From Actinomycetes bacterium (GTDB taxonomy: Bacteria; Actinomycetota; Acidimicrobiia; Acidimicrobiales; Acidimicrobiaceae), in contig JAJZLS010000022.1 in the NCBI GenBank assembly GCA_021803345.1, forward strand, positions 1-56,570: 56,570 nt of DNA, given 5' to 3'. Position 1 is the stretch's first letter. The number at the start of each line of letters is the position of its first letter. The notes below the pieces were generated by a model. The model was not told the DNA's origin. It did no database searches and worked only from the letters and a program-made list of their open reading frames with translations. Of this stretch, positions 43,476-52,584 are shown one piece after another. The position numbers were made by a program, and so were the translations under genes.

Positions 43476-44690
43476 CTACTGATCAAGATCGGCAGGAATC
43501 AATTGTTCAGAAATCAATTTTCTGAACCTTTCATATCTTGAAAGATAATTGGGGTGCCTCGGATTATTAACGAAATTTCTAACTAACTGAAATCCTTCTA
43601 CGTAGCAGGTAATGTAAGCTCTCCAGGTTGGATCGGTTAGAAACTCGACCGACTTCTCTGCCCTTTTTCTTGACAGCAGGGCGTCTCTTTCCAGACTTAG
43701 AACAACCTGATCTTTTGGTATGCCGTCTTGATGCAAATCCCAGGCCGCATTGGCCCTAACTTTGCCCAAGGTCTCAAACGCTGCTTTAGTTTGCTCGAGT
43801 TCCTGGTCAGGATAGTCGATACCTCGTTTGACCATCAGTGACGATACTTCAGAAAATTGATCATCCCCAAACAGAATCTCAAGTCCAAAATCAGCCAATC
43901 CCTCCGCCAACAAGCACTGTGGAGTACCTACGAGAAAAATTGACTCTTCCAGCTGCTGTCTCCGATTCACCAAATCGACTTCTTTCCTTGAGTGCTCAGT
44001 ATGATGGCCCGGATATGCTTCATGGGCCACCAGATGAGCAAGTGAGGTTGAAAGAACCGGGAGATCAGAGTTGATAGCCACCTTAGACTTTAAGTTTCCT
44101 AAATAATAATTAAATCCAGACCACGGTTTGCCCGTAACAATCTCGAATTCGAGCTCCTCGCCTTCCGGCAATCCAAAAATCATCGCTGTCTGGTCCCTTA
44201 ACAACTCGCAGAGATCGTTTAGAATCAACGGCAGTCTCTCCGGATCAACGGCAAATGATTCCCGGTAGGCTGAAATCCGATACCGCAATTCTCCAGGCCC
44301 CTTGAAGGTCTGCTCCAACACACCTATAGCGTCATCAATCTCTTCCTTAGAAACCCTCCTAGGGGCTACTCCGTAACAGAGCTTGACCTCGGAAAGATAA
44401 TCGATTTCGTCACCAGACAGCTTGCGCGCTGTTGTCAGCAATCCAATCGATTGAGCCTTGAGCCATCTTCGCCTCTGGCCACTATCAACCTGGTCAAACT
44501 GGTCGAGCTTATCGCCTGCGTCGATCCCGGCTATTAGAGAACGGGCTCGATCGGCAAGATATTTTGGATCTAGTAAAGGCCTATGTTCAGCTGCTTGAGA
44601 AAATTCACCTGGTCCATAATAAGCGTCCACTAACCCGGGTATATGCTTACCCAACTCGAGACCCAAGCTGATGTAATCTTCTACAAGCAA
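43476..44690 (-). CDS. DUF885-family putative metallopeptidase
   Basis: A 404-residue protein with the motif HEAYPGHH (223-230), the HExxxxHH signature of DUF885 proteins thought to be zinc carboxypeptidases. A second acidic residue could be in CLLAEGLADFGLE. No signal peptide is seen, so it is probably cytoplasmic; some DUF885 relatives are lipoproteins. The length is shorter than the usual 550-600 residues, lacking part of the N-terminal region. The substrate is unknown. Confidence 0.75.
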   Translation of the reverse strand: MLVEDYISLGLELGKHIPGLVDAYYGPGEFSQAAEHRPLLDPKYLADRARSLIAGIDAGDKLDQFDQVDSGQRRRWLKAQSIGLLTTARKLSGDEIDYLSEVKLCYGVAPRRVSKEEIDDAIGVLEQTFKGPGELRYRISAYRESFAVDPERLPLILNDLCELLRDQTAMIFGLPEGEELEFEIVTGKPWSGFNYYLGNLKSKVAINSDLPVLSTSLAHLVAHEAYPGHHTEHSRKEVDLVNRRQQLEESIFLVGTPQCLLAEGLADFGLEILFGDDQFSEVSSLMVKRGIDYPDQELEQTKAAFETLGKVRANAAWDLHQDGIPKDQVVLSLERDALLSRKRAEKSVEFLTDPTWRAYITCYVEGFQLVRNFVNNPRHPNYLSRYERFRKLISEQLIPADLDQ

Positions 44691-44737
44691 CTGACTTCCT
44701 ACTTATAAATCAATTAACGACAGAGATAATTCCGGTT

Positions 44738-45418
44738 TCAACTGAGATGATCTTTGAGAAAGGGAATCAACCTGTCCCAAGCCTGTTTGGCTGACTGGGC
44801 ATCATACACCTCAGGTCTGGTGTCATTGAAAAATGCATGCTGGGTTCCTGGATAGATGAAAAACTCCACATCCTTACCTAACTCACGCAAACGAGACTCC
44901 AATTCCCTTGAAGCCTCAGGCGACGCCGAGTCGTCATGCTCTGCATAATGACCTTGAATTGAGGCTGAGATTCTTTCAAATGCTGGTCCTGGACTCGGCC
45001 AGGATACAACTCCATAGAATGGCGCCACAGCCGCCACCACATCCGGGCGCTCCGCCGCCAGCACCAGTGCTAGCGCGCCTCCCATGCAGAAGCCGACAAC
45101 CCCCACATTAGACGTGCCAGTTCTTTTGATTAGCTCATCCACGGCACCGCTCATGTCTTTAGCAGCTTTGGGCAGTTCCATTGACATCATTGCTTTTGCG
45201 GCTTCGTCTGGCTCACGCGCCACCGTGCCATGATAAAGATCCGGAGCCAATGCATAAAAACCATTGGCTGCGAACCGATCACATACATCCTTGATATGAT
45301 CGACCAGACCCCACCATTCCTGAATCACCACGATACCAGGTGCATTTTTATTAACAGGTTCCGCTAGGTAGCCCGATCCCATTGTTCCATTACTTGGAAA
45401 TTCAATTATTTGTCCCAT
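44738..45418 (-). CDS. Dienelactone hydrolase family protein
   Basis: A 226-residue alpha/beta hydrolase. The nucleophile is Cys111 in VVGFCMGGALAL, the acid in GHYAEHDDSASP and the base in PGTQHAFFND, the full Cys-Asp-His triad of dienelactone hydrolases. The substrate here is unknown; family members hydrolyse dienelactone or related esters. IVVIQEWWGLVDHIKDVCDRFA carries the substrate-binding Glu and the Trp pair. The next gene on the same strand is the DUF885 peptidase, 47 bp away. Confidence 0.92.
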   Translation of the reverse strand: MGQIIEFPSNGTMGSGYLAEPVNKNAPGIVVIQEWWGLVDHIKDVCDRFAANGFYALAPDLYHGTVAREPDEAAKAMMSMELPKAAKDMSGAVDELIKRTGTSNVGVVGFCMGGALALVLAAERPDVVAAVAPFYGVVSWPSPGPAFERISASIQGHYAEHDDSASPEASRELESRLRELGKDVEFFIYPGTQHAFFNDTRPEVYDAQSAKQAWDRLIPFLKDHLS

Positions 45419-45462
45419 ATCAGCAAAACTAGTACAAAGAAACTCGGATTAAGTCATCGACT

Positions 45463-45927
45463 CTAGCTTAATTTTGAATGATCCCAGCTGACAATGTTCT
45501 CAGGCTCGACAATCACCACTAGCCTCTTGGGCGCCGAAGCGGTAAATGCGTCAATGGAACTATCTGCCAACTGATCGCGATATCTTGCAAATATCGAGCG
45601 GCCAACAGTAAGCACCTTAGCTGGATCTTCGATTAACGTTCCTCTGCCTTCGATTTCAATCCCTTTTAGCTCGCTATAGTTATCACCTGACTCGACCAAA
45701 ACGGTCATGCGGTCGTCACGTCTAAGATTTAGGACTTTCTGGCTTTTACGATAAGTCCAAAACGCTATTCTGTGGTCATAAAATCCATACCACATCGCCA
45801 CTACATGCGGCCAACCCCTTGGACCAATGGTGGCGACATTCAGAATTTTTTGTGAGTCCAAAAAGGAATCGATCTCTGGCTCGGTTATCTGTATCAAATT
45901 GCGACACGAAGGCAAAACCAACCCCAA
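45463..45927 (-). CDS. Pyridoxamine-phosphate-oxidase-fold (F420/FMN-dependent) protein
   Basis: A 154-residue split-barrel flavin or F420-binding protein. NVATIGPRGWPHVVAMWYGF and FWTYRKSQKVLNLRRDDRMTVLVE are typical of the actinobacterial PPOX-class family TIGR03618-like. The cofactor is not assigned. The TTG start at 45927 is preceded by AGAGAG, and an internal TTG 10 codons in would give a more typical N-terminus. The unknown gene upstream on the same strand ends 7 bp away. Confidence 0.8.
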   Translation of the reverse strand: MGLVLPSCRNLIQITEPEIDSFLDSQKILNVATIGPRGWPHVVAMWYGFYDHRIAFWTYRKSQKVLNLRRDDRMTVLVESGDNYSELKGIEIEGRGTLIEDPAKVLTVGRSIFARYRDQLADSSIDAFTASAPKRLVVIVEPENIVSWDHSKLS

Positions 45928-45934
45928 TCACTCT

Positions 45935-46669
45935 CTAACCAAGCAGCGGTCCCGCTGATCTCAATATTTCCTGAGGAACCCGCCATTTCACCAAACTCTC
46001 GATAAGCGAGGGAGGAAACTTGCTACCCCGATACAGGACCTTGCAATTGGAGTCCAAATCAGTCAGCAAAATGCCTTTGCTCACAAATACATCGGTAGAC
46101 ACTCGCTCAGCTAGTGAGGATCTGATCGAAGCAGGAACAAGTGAAAAACTGTTGGCAATTATTAGTTTCTCTCGCTCTACTCCTTGGTAGAAATTAGAGA
46201 GAACCCGCTGCGCTGATGCAGAAACCAGAGCAAATCCTGATCCTACAAGATCGCTTTCCAAAGCTATCCCAACATTGGGTTCGATTTGGAGAAGATCGTC
46301 AACATCGCCTAAGTTCCGCAACAAATCGTGAACCTGGTCAGTTCCAGTCAGATCGATGCTGCCGTCTCTTCGGAAAATCATCCAATCCCGGTCCATCAAA
46401 GCCTGGAAGTTGGCATCCTCCGAACCTGATAGCTCGCCAACCAGATACCATGCCTCTTCTTCTGGGAAAAGTGACCCAAGCACCCTTGCCGCGACCATCC
46501 ACATAACCCCTAAATCGCCATGATGGTCGAGCAATCGCCTGACTGCACTAACGAGAAGTTCTCTATCGCTCGCCATATCAGCAAAAATATAGGAGACTTC
46601 GTTTGCGAGAGCAATCGGGTTGTCACCTTCCATCCGTGCTATATAGCGAAGATACTCAAGAGCGTTCAC
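45935..46669 (-). CDS. Protein of unknown function
   Basis: A 244-residue mostly helical soluble protein that I do not recognise. The first half contains repeated helix pairs (ALANEVSYIFADMASDRELL, SAVRRLLDHHGDLGVMWMVA). The second half has a beta-rich part with LIIANSFSLVP and GILLTDLDSNCKVLYRG. No catalytic motif stands out. It is followed after 7 bp by the PPOX-fold gene on the same strand and preceded by fumC 44 bp upstream, suggesting a fumC-unknown-PPOX transcription unit. Confidence 0.6.
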   Translation of the reverse strand: MNALEYLRYIARMEGDNPIALANEVSYIFADMASDRELLVSAVRRLLDHHGDLGVMWMVAARVLGSLFPEEEAWYLVGELSGSEDANFQALMDRDWMIFRRDGSIDLTGTDQVHDLLRNLGDVDDLLQIEPNVGIALESDLVGSGFALVSASAQRVLSNFYQGVEREKLIIANSFSLVPASIRSSLAERVSTDVFVSKGILLTDLDSNCKVLYRGSKFPPSLIESLVKWRVPQEILRSAGPLLG

Positions 46670-46713
46670 AATTACACCTTATGACGGTCGATGACCAATG
46701 TCATCTTGAGCTA

Positions 46714-48105
46714 CTACTTTAAAATGCCACCCCGGGTCATTGCCATTACGTCTAAAGCCTTATCTACCTCATCCGGAGTCAAAAGTCCCTCTTCTAAAAC
46801 CACTGCCCTTAAATCTTTTTTCTCCTTTAGTGACTTCTTTATCACCCGGGCAGCAGCTTCATAACCAATATAAGGATTCAGAGCTGTCCCGATCGAGGGA
46901 CTGGAAAGTGCGTAGTTTAGGCATCGCTCCCGGTCAGCTTCGATTCCAACAATGCATTTGTCAGCCAACGCATCGGCAACAGATGCCAGCAGGGAGATAG
47001 ATTCAATGATATTTCGAGCGATTACCGGAAGCATTACGTTTAGTTCCAAATTACCGGCAGACCCTCCGAAGGCCACAGCAGCGTCATTGCCAATTACCTG
47101 AGCCACCACCTGACAAACTGCTTCAGGGACAACCGGGTTGACTTTTCCCGGCATGATAGACGAGCCAGGTTGGAGATCCGGAAGATGAATCTCCCCTAGT
47201 CCACACCGCGGGCCAGACGACATCCACCTCAAGTCATTCGCGATCTTGTAAAATGACACGGCAATAGTACGCAAAACTCCAGATGCTTCAACCAGAGAGT
47301 CCCGGGCACTCTGAGCTTCGAAGTGATCCCTGGCCTCGGAAATTGGGAGATCAGTCTCTGATGCCAAAAGCTCTATGGTTCCTCTGGCGAACTCCGCTGG
47401 TGCATTAATGCCCGTACCGACTGCCGTGCCTCCCAGTGGAAGCTCTCCAACCCGGGCTAGAACTGAATTAAACCGCTCGAGACCATACCTTACCTGCGAG
47501 GCATAGCCCGAAAACTCCTGACCCAATGTCACCGGAGTCGCATCCATTAGGTGGGTACGACCTGATTTAACTACGTCAGAAAACTCATCTGCCTTCTCGC
47601 TCAATACGTCAGAAAGTTTGTTTAGAGCCGGAACCAACGAGGACTTGAGCAGCTTGGTTGCTGCAAGGTGTATGGCGGAAGGAAAGATATCATTTGACGA
47701 CTGCGATGCATTGGTATCGTCATTAGGCCTTACAATTCTCCCCAGGGACTCACTAGCTAGAGTTGAGAGCACTTCATTCATATTCATATTTGACGAGGTA
47801 CCTGAACCGGTTTGATAGACATCTACCGGGAAATGATCGTCATACTCCCCGTTGGCGACAGCAATTGCAGCGCTATGTATTGCCTCTGCCACGTCCTTAT
47901 CGATCACACCAAGCTGCGCATTCTGACGGGCAGCAGCGCCTTTGATCGTTGCTAGAGCCCATATCAGATGGCGCGAAATTCTCAATCCTGAAATTGGAAA
48001 ATTCTCAACCGCACGCTGCGTCTGTGCTTGCCATTTCGCTGACGCCGGCACACGAACCTCTCCCATGGAATCGTGTTCAATTCGAAATTCTGCTTCTTGA
48101 GCCAT
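46714..48105 (-). CDS. fumC: Fumarate hydratase class II
   Basis: A 463-residue enzyme of the fumarase/aspartase superfamily interconverting fumarate and malate. It has the start [54 protein letters not shown], the superfamily signature [15 protein letters not shown] and [11 protein letters not shown] near the C-terminus. These patterns, especially the [18 protein letters not shown] start, fit FumC, not aspartase. The ATG at 48105 starts leftward transcription divergent from the NlpC/P60 gene. Confidence 0.95.
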   Translation of the reverse strand: MAQEAEFRIEHDSMGEVRVPASAKWQAQTQRAVENFPISGLRISRHLIWALATIKGAAARQNAQLGVIDKDVAEAIHSAAIAVANGEYDDHFPVDVYQTGSGTSSNMNMNEVLSTLASESLGRIVRPNDDTNASQSSNDIFPSAIHLAATKLLKSSLVPALNKLSDVLSEKADEFSDVVKSGRTHLMDATPVTLGQEFSGYASQVRYGLERFNSVLARVGELPLGGTAVGTGINAPAEFARGTIELLASETDLPISEARDHFEAQSARDSLVEASGVLRTIAVSFYKIANDLRWMSSGPRCGLGEIHLPDLQPGSSIMPGKVNPVVPEAVCQVVAQVIGNDAAVAFGGSAGNLELNVMLPVIARNIIESISLLASVADALADKCIVGIEADRERCLNYALSSPSIGTALNPYIGYEAAARVIKKSLKEKKDLRAVVLEEGLLTPDEVDKALDVMAMTRGGILK

Positions 48106-48430
48106 CTTCTATCCAGCCTCTCAAATACGTATTTACTGAAACTAAAAAATGAGTTGACCTCACACTACCTTTTTGCAGTCAACCATTTACGCTAAACATA
48201 CTAAAACGACACCCCTGCACATCATTACCACGTTATCCCGGGACCAGTATCAAAGTGAAATTGACATTTGGGAGTTAAATCTGGAAGGCGAAGAAATACT
48301 CACTCTCTCAATAAATACCAAATCATGACCCCTGTGTTCACTATGAATCGAGTTTCATCCCCAAAATCGATCAATTTTTTAAAAATTTTTATGGGAATCA
48401 GAAATTAAAAGGACTATAGTCATTTGCATC
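48106..48430. other. Divergent promoter region between fumC and the NlpC/P60 gene
   Basis: A 325-bp gap with no gene. It includes an AT-rich self-complementary stretch (AATTTTTT then AAAAATTTTT around 48373-48391) close to the NlpC/P60 start. Cell-wall hydrolase genes in actinobacteria sometimes have a c-di-AMP riboswitch; I see no convincing conserved core here. Confidence 0.35.
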
Positions 48431-49570
48431 GTGACAGCAAGTTGGATGATCTCAAAAGTGAAGCTGAAACATTCAGACTCGCTGAAAAGAAAAACCACGG
48501 TTGCATCTGTGGCCATTGTTGTGGGTTCGCTGGTACAAGTGACCTTACCGGGTGGAAGCGCAAGTGGGCAAACCTTGCAAAGCACGCAGGCTGAAGCTGC
48601 TGGTATAGTCGCACGGCTCAACTATTTGGGCACCCAGGTTTCGATACTTTCGGAAAAATATGACCAAGCCCAGCTAAACCTAACCAGCATTAGTCAGAAA
48701 GTGCAAGACACCAAGAACCAGATTTCACTAACCGAACTTAAAATCAAGGACCTAAAGGCTGAACTCTCACGAGAAGCCATCAATGTATACGTAAGTGGCG
48801 GGAACCTACCAGCTGCATCAGCACTGCTTTCTGAGAATCCCACCCAAGTGTCGATCCGCCAGGAATACATCAACATGGTAACCAATTCTCAGGCAGACAT
48901 TGTCGCCACCTTCAAGGCAGCCAATCAAAACCTGAATCAACAGCAAGCACTGCTGAAAAGGATCCAGCAACAAGCTGCTACCGATTTCAAACAAGTAAGC
49001 GCTGCAAGAAACGCTGCCCAGGCTGCAGTCACTCAAGAACAAACTCAGCTCGATTCGATTAACTCCAACATACGAGCTTTAGTCGTTCAACAGCAGCAGA
49101 TCGCGGCAAACCAGGCTGCCACCAAGTCAAGGTCAATAATTAACAGCGGATCTGCTGGATCAGCAACTCCGGTATCAAACTCACCCTCGCTGCCTACGTC
49201 TAATCCAACTGTGAACGGCAACCAGGTACAAATAGCCCTTGCCTGGGCCAGGCAGGAACTTGGGAAACCCTATGTATTTGGAGGAGCGGGTCCCAATTCA
49301 TTTGATTGTTCGGGACTTACGGCGTTTGTTTACGGAAAAGCAGGAATTTACCTGCCGCACTCGGCGGCAGCGCAATATAACGACACCCGCCGGGTTCCAT
49401 TATCAAACCTGCAGCCTGGCGATCTGGTATTCTACTACTCTCCCATCAGCCACGTGGCTATATATATTGGTGGAGGGGAAGTTCTACAGGCTCTGAATCC
49501 CTCGGCTCCGGTGGAAATCTCAGGACTTTACTATGCTGGTGCCCCAGTGGGAGCCGGCCAAGTATCTTAA
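48431..49570 (+). CDS. Secreted NlpC/P60 (C40) peptidoglycan endopeptidase
   Basis: A 379-residue secreted hydrolase. A basic start and hydrophobic segment (about 24-38) with GGSASGQT make a signal peptide. Residues 50-225 are a long coiled coil rich in Gln, like RipA/CwlO-type enzymes. A Ser/Thr/Pro linker follows, then the NlpC/P60 domain with Cys293 in NSFDCSGLTAFVYG and His341 in SPISHVAIYIGGG. It likely cleaves the stem peptide during cell separation or growth. GTG start at 48431. Confidence 0.93.
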   Translation: MTASWMISKVKLKHSDSLKRKTTVASVAIVVGSLVQVTLPGGSASGQTLQSTQAEAAGIVARLNYLGTQVSILSEKYDQAQLNLTSISQKVQDTKNQISLTELKIKDLKAELSREAINVYVSGGNLPAASALLSENPTQVSIRQEYINMVTNSQADIVATFKAANQNLNQQQALLKRIQQQAATDFKQVSAARNAAQAAVTQEQTQLDSINSNIRALVVQQQQIAANQAATKSRSIINSGSAGSATPVSNSPSLPTSNPTVNGNQVQIALAWARQELGKPYVFGGAGPNSFDCSGLTAFVYGKAGIYLPHSAAAQYNDTRRVPLSNLQPGDLVFYYSPISHVAIYIGGGEVLQALNPSAPVEISGLYYAGAPVGAGQVS

Positions 49571-49670
49571 TTGAATTACCACCAGAATTTGTAGACAAGA
49601 AGGCCCTACGTACCCACGGGATCATTCAACTTGAAACTATGATGTCTGATCAAACATATGGAGAACCTAT

Positions 49671-50609
49671 ATGAAGGCTGTCACATTTAAAAACCAACAA
49701 ATCCTAATAACAGAAGTGCCTGAGCCAGATTGTGGTTCTGAAGACCTTCTTGTGAAAGTCTGCTCGGCAGGCATCAACGCTGCTGACATCTTGCAAAAAC
49801 GGGGACTGTATCCAGCGCCTGCCGGTATACCGCAAAATATTCCCGGACTTGAATTTTCCGGTACGGTAGTAAAAGTCGGACGTAAAACATCAGGATTCAG
49901 CCCCGGTGACCGAGTGACTGGAATTGTCGGCGGTGGGGCTCAAGCAGAGCTGATAACTATTCACTATTCCAATGCGCTGATTGTCCCAGACTCGGTCAAC
50001 CTGGTGGATGCAGGGGGATTTAGCGAAACCTATCTAACTGCTTACGACGCATTAGTCAGACAAGCTGGCTTGCAGATGGGCGAAAAGGTACTGATAAATG
50101 GGGCAGCAGGTGGAGTTGGCCTGAGTGCGGTGACTATCGCCGCGCTGCTAAATACACGGGTTACGGCTTCGGCACGACATGTTGAACACCATCAGCACCT
50201 CAAGACCCTGGGAGCCACACCTGTACTGCCAGAAGACGTTTCCAAAAATGCTCCTTATGATGTCGTTCTGGAACTAGTTGGTGGAATCAACATGGAACAA
50301 AACATCAGTAACCTCAGTGATGATGGAAGAATCTCTGTAATCGGAATAGGTGCTGGAGCAAAAAGTGAAATTGACCTGAGACTTGTCATGTCCAAACGAG
50401 CCAGAATTTTTGGATCTACTCTAAGAGCCAGAACCACCCAGTCCAAAGCTGGACTGATAAATGAGGCCAGGACCAAACTAATTCCACTTTTAGATCAGGG
50501 GAAATTGCCAATAACGATTGCCGGTCGATTCGATTTCAATGAAGCGGAAAGCGCCTACGAAAGTTTTTCTACTCCGGGCAAACTGGGAAAGATTTTGTTA
50601 GTCTTTTAG
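49671..50609 (+). CDS. Quinone oxidoreductase-like zinc-free MDR dehydrogenase
   Basis: A 312-residue medium-chain reductase of the PIG3/QOR type. AGINAADILQKRGLYPAP, IPGLEFSGTVVKVG, the NADPH loop INGAAGGVGLSAVTIA and the C-terminal EAESAYESF..GKLGKILLVF are typical. No structural or catalytic zinc cysteines are present. It would reduce quinones or enones with NADPH. It converges with the interrupted SDR gene. Confidence 0.9.
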   Translation: MKAVTFKNQQILITEVPEPDCGSEDLLVKVCSAGINAADILQKRGLYPAPAGIPQNIPGLEFSGTVVKVGRKTSGFSPGDRVTGIVGGGAQAELITIHYSNALIVPDSVNLVDAGGFSETYLTAYDALVRQAGLQMGEKVLINGAAGGVGLSAVTIAALLNTRVTASARHVEHHQHLKTLGATPVLPEDVSKNAPYDVVLELVGGINMEQNISNLSDDGRISVIGIGAGAKSEIDLRLVMSKRARIFGSTLRARTTQSKAGLINEARTKLIPLLDQGKLPITIAGRFDFNEAESAYESFSTPGKLGKILLVF

Positions 50610-50629
50610 TTTTTAGATCCCATAACTCG

Positions 50630-51394
50630 CTAGTTAATCGACCATCCTTCATCTACAACAATCGTCTCTCCTGTTGTATAACTACCCGCGTCTGAAGCTA
50701 GGAGGAGCGTCGGCCCATCTAATTCTGAGAGCCGCCCTGGGCGACCTATTGGAGTGTGACGTCCAATCCAATCAATTCGTCTCTGGCTTGAAAACATTTC
50801 CGACGTCATTTCCGAAAGGAACCATCCTGGAGCCAGTGCATTTACTCGAGCACCTCTACTACTCCACTGCGCTGCCAACTCTCCAGTCAGATTAACTACA
50901 TCGGCTTTTGAAGCTACATAAGAGGCTTGGGGAATTTTACCGGAACCCAGTAGGCCCAGGACGGAGGTAATACTTATAATTGAACCATGTCCAGCCTCAA
51001 TTTTCTTTCGGCCCACAAGCTGAGAGAGGGCAAAAACGCCTTCGAGATTGACCGCCATAACATATCGAAACTCACTCAATGGTTCATCCTCGGCCGCAAA
51101 AGGACGAGTTATACCCGCAGCATTCTAACAAATGTCGATTTTCCCATAAGAATTGGCAACAAACTCCACCAGGATTTCGAGTTCTGAATAATTGGTGACG
51201 TCGCATCTAAATATTTCGCTTTGACCAGATATCTCAGAATCCACTTGCTTCAACATTTCAATCCGGCGAGCCGCCAAAACCACAGACGCGCCAGCAGCGG
51301 AAAGAACCTTTGCCAGATACGCACCGATTCCTGATGACGCTCCCGCCACAATCGCCACTTGGCCATCCAAGCTAAAGATATTCTTTGGGTCCAT
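50630..51394 (-). pseudogene. Short-chain dehydrogenase/reductase interrupted by an in-frame TAG
   Basis: The two frames at 51125-51394 and 50630-51079 are the same reading frame, separated only by one TAG at 51125-51127. The first part has VAGASSGIGAYLAKVL; the stop falls in the segment IDIC-stop-NAAGITRPF, at the position of Val in the usual VNNAG. The second part retains SITSVLG, SYVASKADVVNL and APGWFLSEM, so the catalytic Ser, Tyr and Lys are intact. The ATG at 51394 has a good GGAG. A recent nonsense mutation is likely; a sequencing error or read-through cannot be excluded. Apart from the stop it is full length (about 254 residues). Confidence 0.85.
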
Positions 51395-51509
51395 TGATTG
51401 CTCCAAATCTCAGGAAATTATTCGAAGTCTATCCAAACCTGGCCCTAAATTACGATCCTCTGTGCCTCAATATGAGGTTCAAAAAATACCTTCAGGCAAT
51501 CCTTCCGGG

Positions 51510-51635
51510 CTAAGCGCATCTGCTACTAAAAACTTTTGCCAAGAGAAAGCTGTAAGTGATCGAAACCAAGGTAACCGTTATGACAAAAACCAAAGACAGT
51601 AGCCCTTTAAACCATACATCTTGAACCATATTCAT
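51510..51635 (-). CDS. Possible 41-residue single-helix membrane peptide
   Basis: A frame starting MNMVQDVWFKG with one strongly hydrophobic segment (LLSLVFVITVTLVSITYSFLL) and ending FSSRCA. AAGAG lies about 6 bases before the ATG. It lies between the interrupted SDR and lgt. Nothing else supports expression; the hydrophobic composition could be chance. Confidence 0.3.
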   Translation of the reverse strand: MNMVQDVWFKGLLSLVFVITVTLVSITYSFLLAKVFSSRCA

Positions 51636-51724
51636 CCACTCTTAGGGCCCGCTTACAACTGTCAAATTGGGTGTAGTATCCTTATTCCGTCGGGGATATA
51701 GACTAACAAACTGGGTCATGCAGT

Positions 51725-51754
51725 TATTAAGTCACTGAGTATTAAGTCACTGAG
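51725..51754. repeat. 15-bp perfect tandem duplication ahead of lgt
   Basis: TATTAAGTCACTGAG occurs twice in direct succession. The second copy leads into GAATCACTATG, so its end forms part of the GAGGA ribosome binding site of lgt; the first copy lacks the following GA. Confidence 0.9.
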
Positions 51755-51762
51755 GAATCACT

Positions 51763-52572
51763 ATGAAACCAATACCTGTGTTGTTCCATATTGGACCACT
51801 TACAGTCCATACTTATGGAATAGGTTTAGCCATAACTTTCTACTTTGCGTTTCGGTACTACGAACGTAGGCTTAGAGATAATGGCTATGACTCAAAATGG
51901 CTGCAACGTTCTTTTCTTTGGATCATAGGTGGGGCGATAGTTGGCGCCAGAATCATTCATGTGATTGCCAATGCAACCTACTATATTCACAACCCGGGCG
52001 AGATAGTCATGATTTGGCATGGCGGCCTCTCCTCATTTGGAGGGATAGCTCTCGCTGCACCTACAGCGATTTATTTCAAGCGAAAATATGCTCCCGAACT
52101 TTCTGTGGGAACTGCGGCAGACCTGGTGACTCCAGTCCTGGTAGGCGCCTGGGCCTTGGGAAGACTGCTGGGGCCACAACTAATGTTTCACGGTGGCGGG
52201 AAACCCACAAACGCCTGGTATGGACTTAAATATGCAGGAGAAGTGGGATACAGGATACCAGTTCCAATCTTTCAAGCCCTGGAAGATTTTGTTCTCTTTT
52301 TGATACTTCTGCAGATTGAAAAGTATTTCAAAAAGATCAACGCGCCCAGGAGTGCACTTATGGCAACTGGACTGCTTCTATGGTCTATGCCCAGGTTTTG
52401 GGACGAGTACTTTTGGCTTGCCGTACCAAGAGTGTGGGACGCGGTAGAAGTTTTTTCAATAATACTTTTCGTATGTTCAGCTATTTACCTGATATGGCTG
52501 TTCAAGAAGGCTCCTAGGCCTAATAACACCGTGGAAATAAAAGAGGTAACAGTCGAGCCGTCTGAACTTTAA
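51763..52572 (+). CDS. lgt: Prolipoprotein diacylglyceryl transferase family protein
   Basis: A 269-residue polytopic membrane enzyme that transfers diacylglyceryl from phosphatidylglycerol to the lipobox cysteine. The start FHIGPLTVHTYGI and WHGGLSSFGGIALA (around 86-98) are Lgt signatures, and Arg134 is in ALGRLLGPQLM. The highly conserved GRIGNFINGE segment is replaced here by GRLLGPQLMFHGGG. Membrane helices fit the family. pncB follows after 12 bp and probably shares the transcript. An Lgt-like variant cannot be excluded. Confidence 0.85.
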   Translation: MKPIPVLFHIGPLTVHTYGIGLAITFYFAFRYYERRLRDNGYDSKWLQRSFLWIIGGAIVGARIIHVIANATYYIHNPGEIVMIWHGGLSSFGGIALAAPTAIYFKRKYAPELSVGTAADLVTPVLVGAWALGRLLGPQLMFHGGGKPTNAWYGLKYAGEVGYRIPVPIFQALEDFVLFLILLQIEKYFKKINAPRSALMATGLLLWSMPRFWDEYFWLAVPRVWDAVEVFSIILFVCSAIYLIWLFKKAPRPNNTVEIKEVTVEPSEL

Positions 52573-52584
52573 ACCATCTGTATC

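Larger units (their letters stand above)
51407..51762. other. Intergenic region between the SDR and lgt genes
   Basis: A 356-bp gap. It holds the possible 41-residue peptide on the minus strand and a 15-bp tandem duplication immediately ahead of lgt. I see no other gene or RNA. Confidence 0.5.

Noticed and set aside
48106-48430. c-di-AMP riboswitch ahead of the NlpC/P60 gene
   Set aside because: Only isolated short matches; no paired core that I could fold convincingly.
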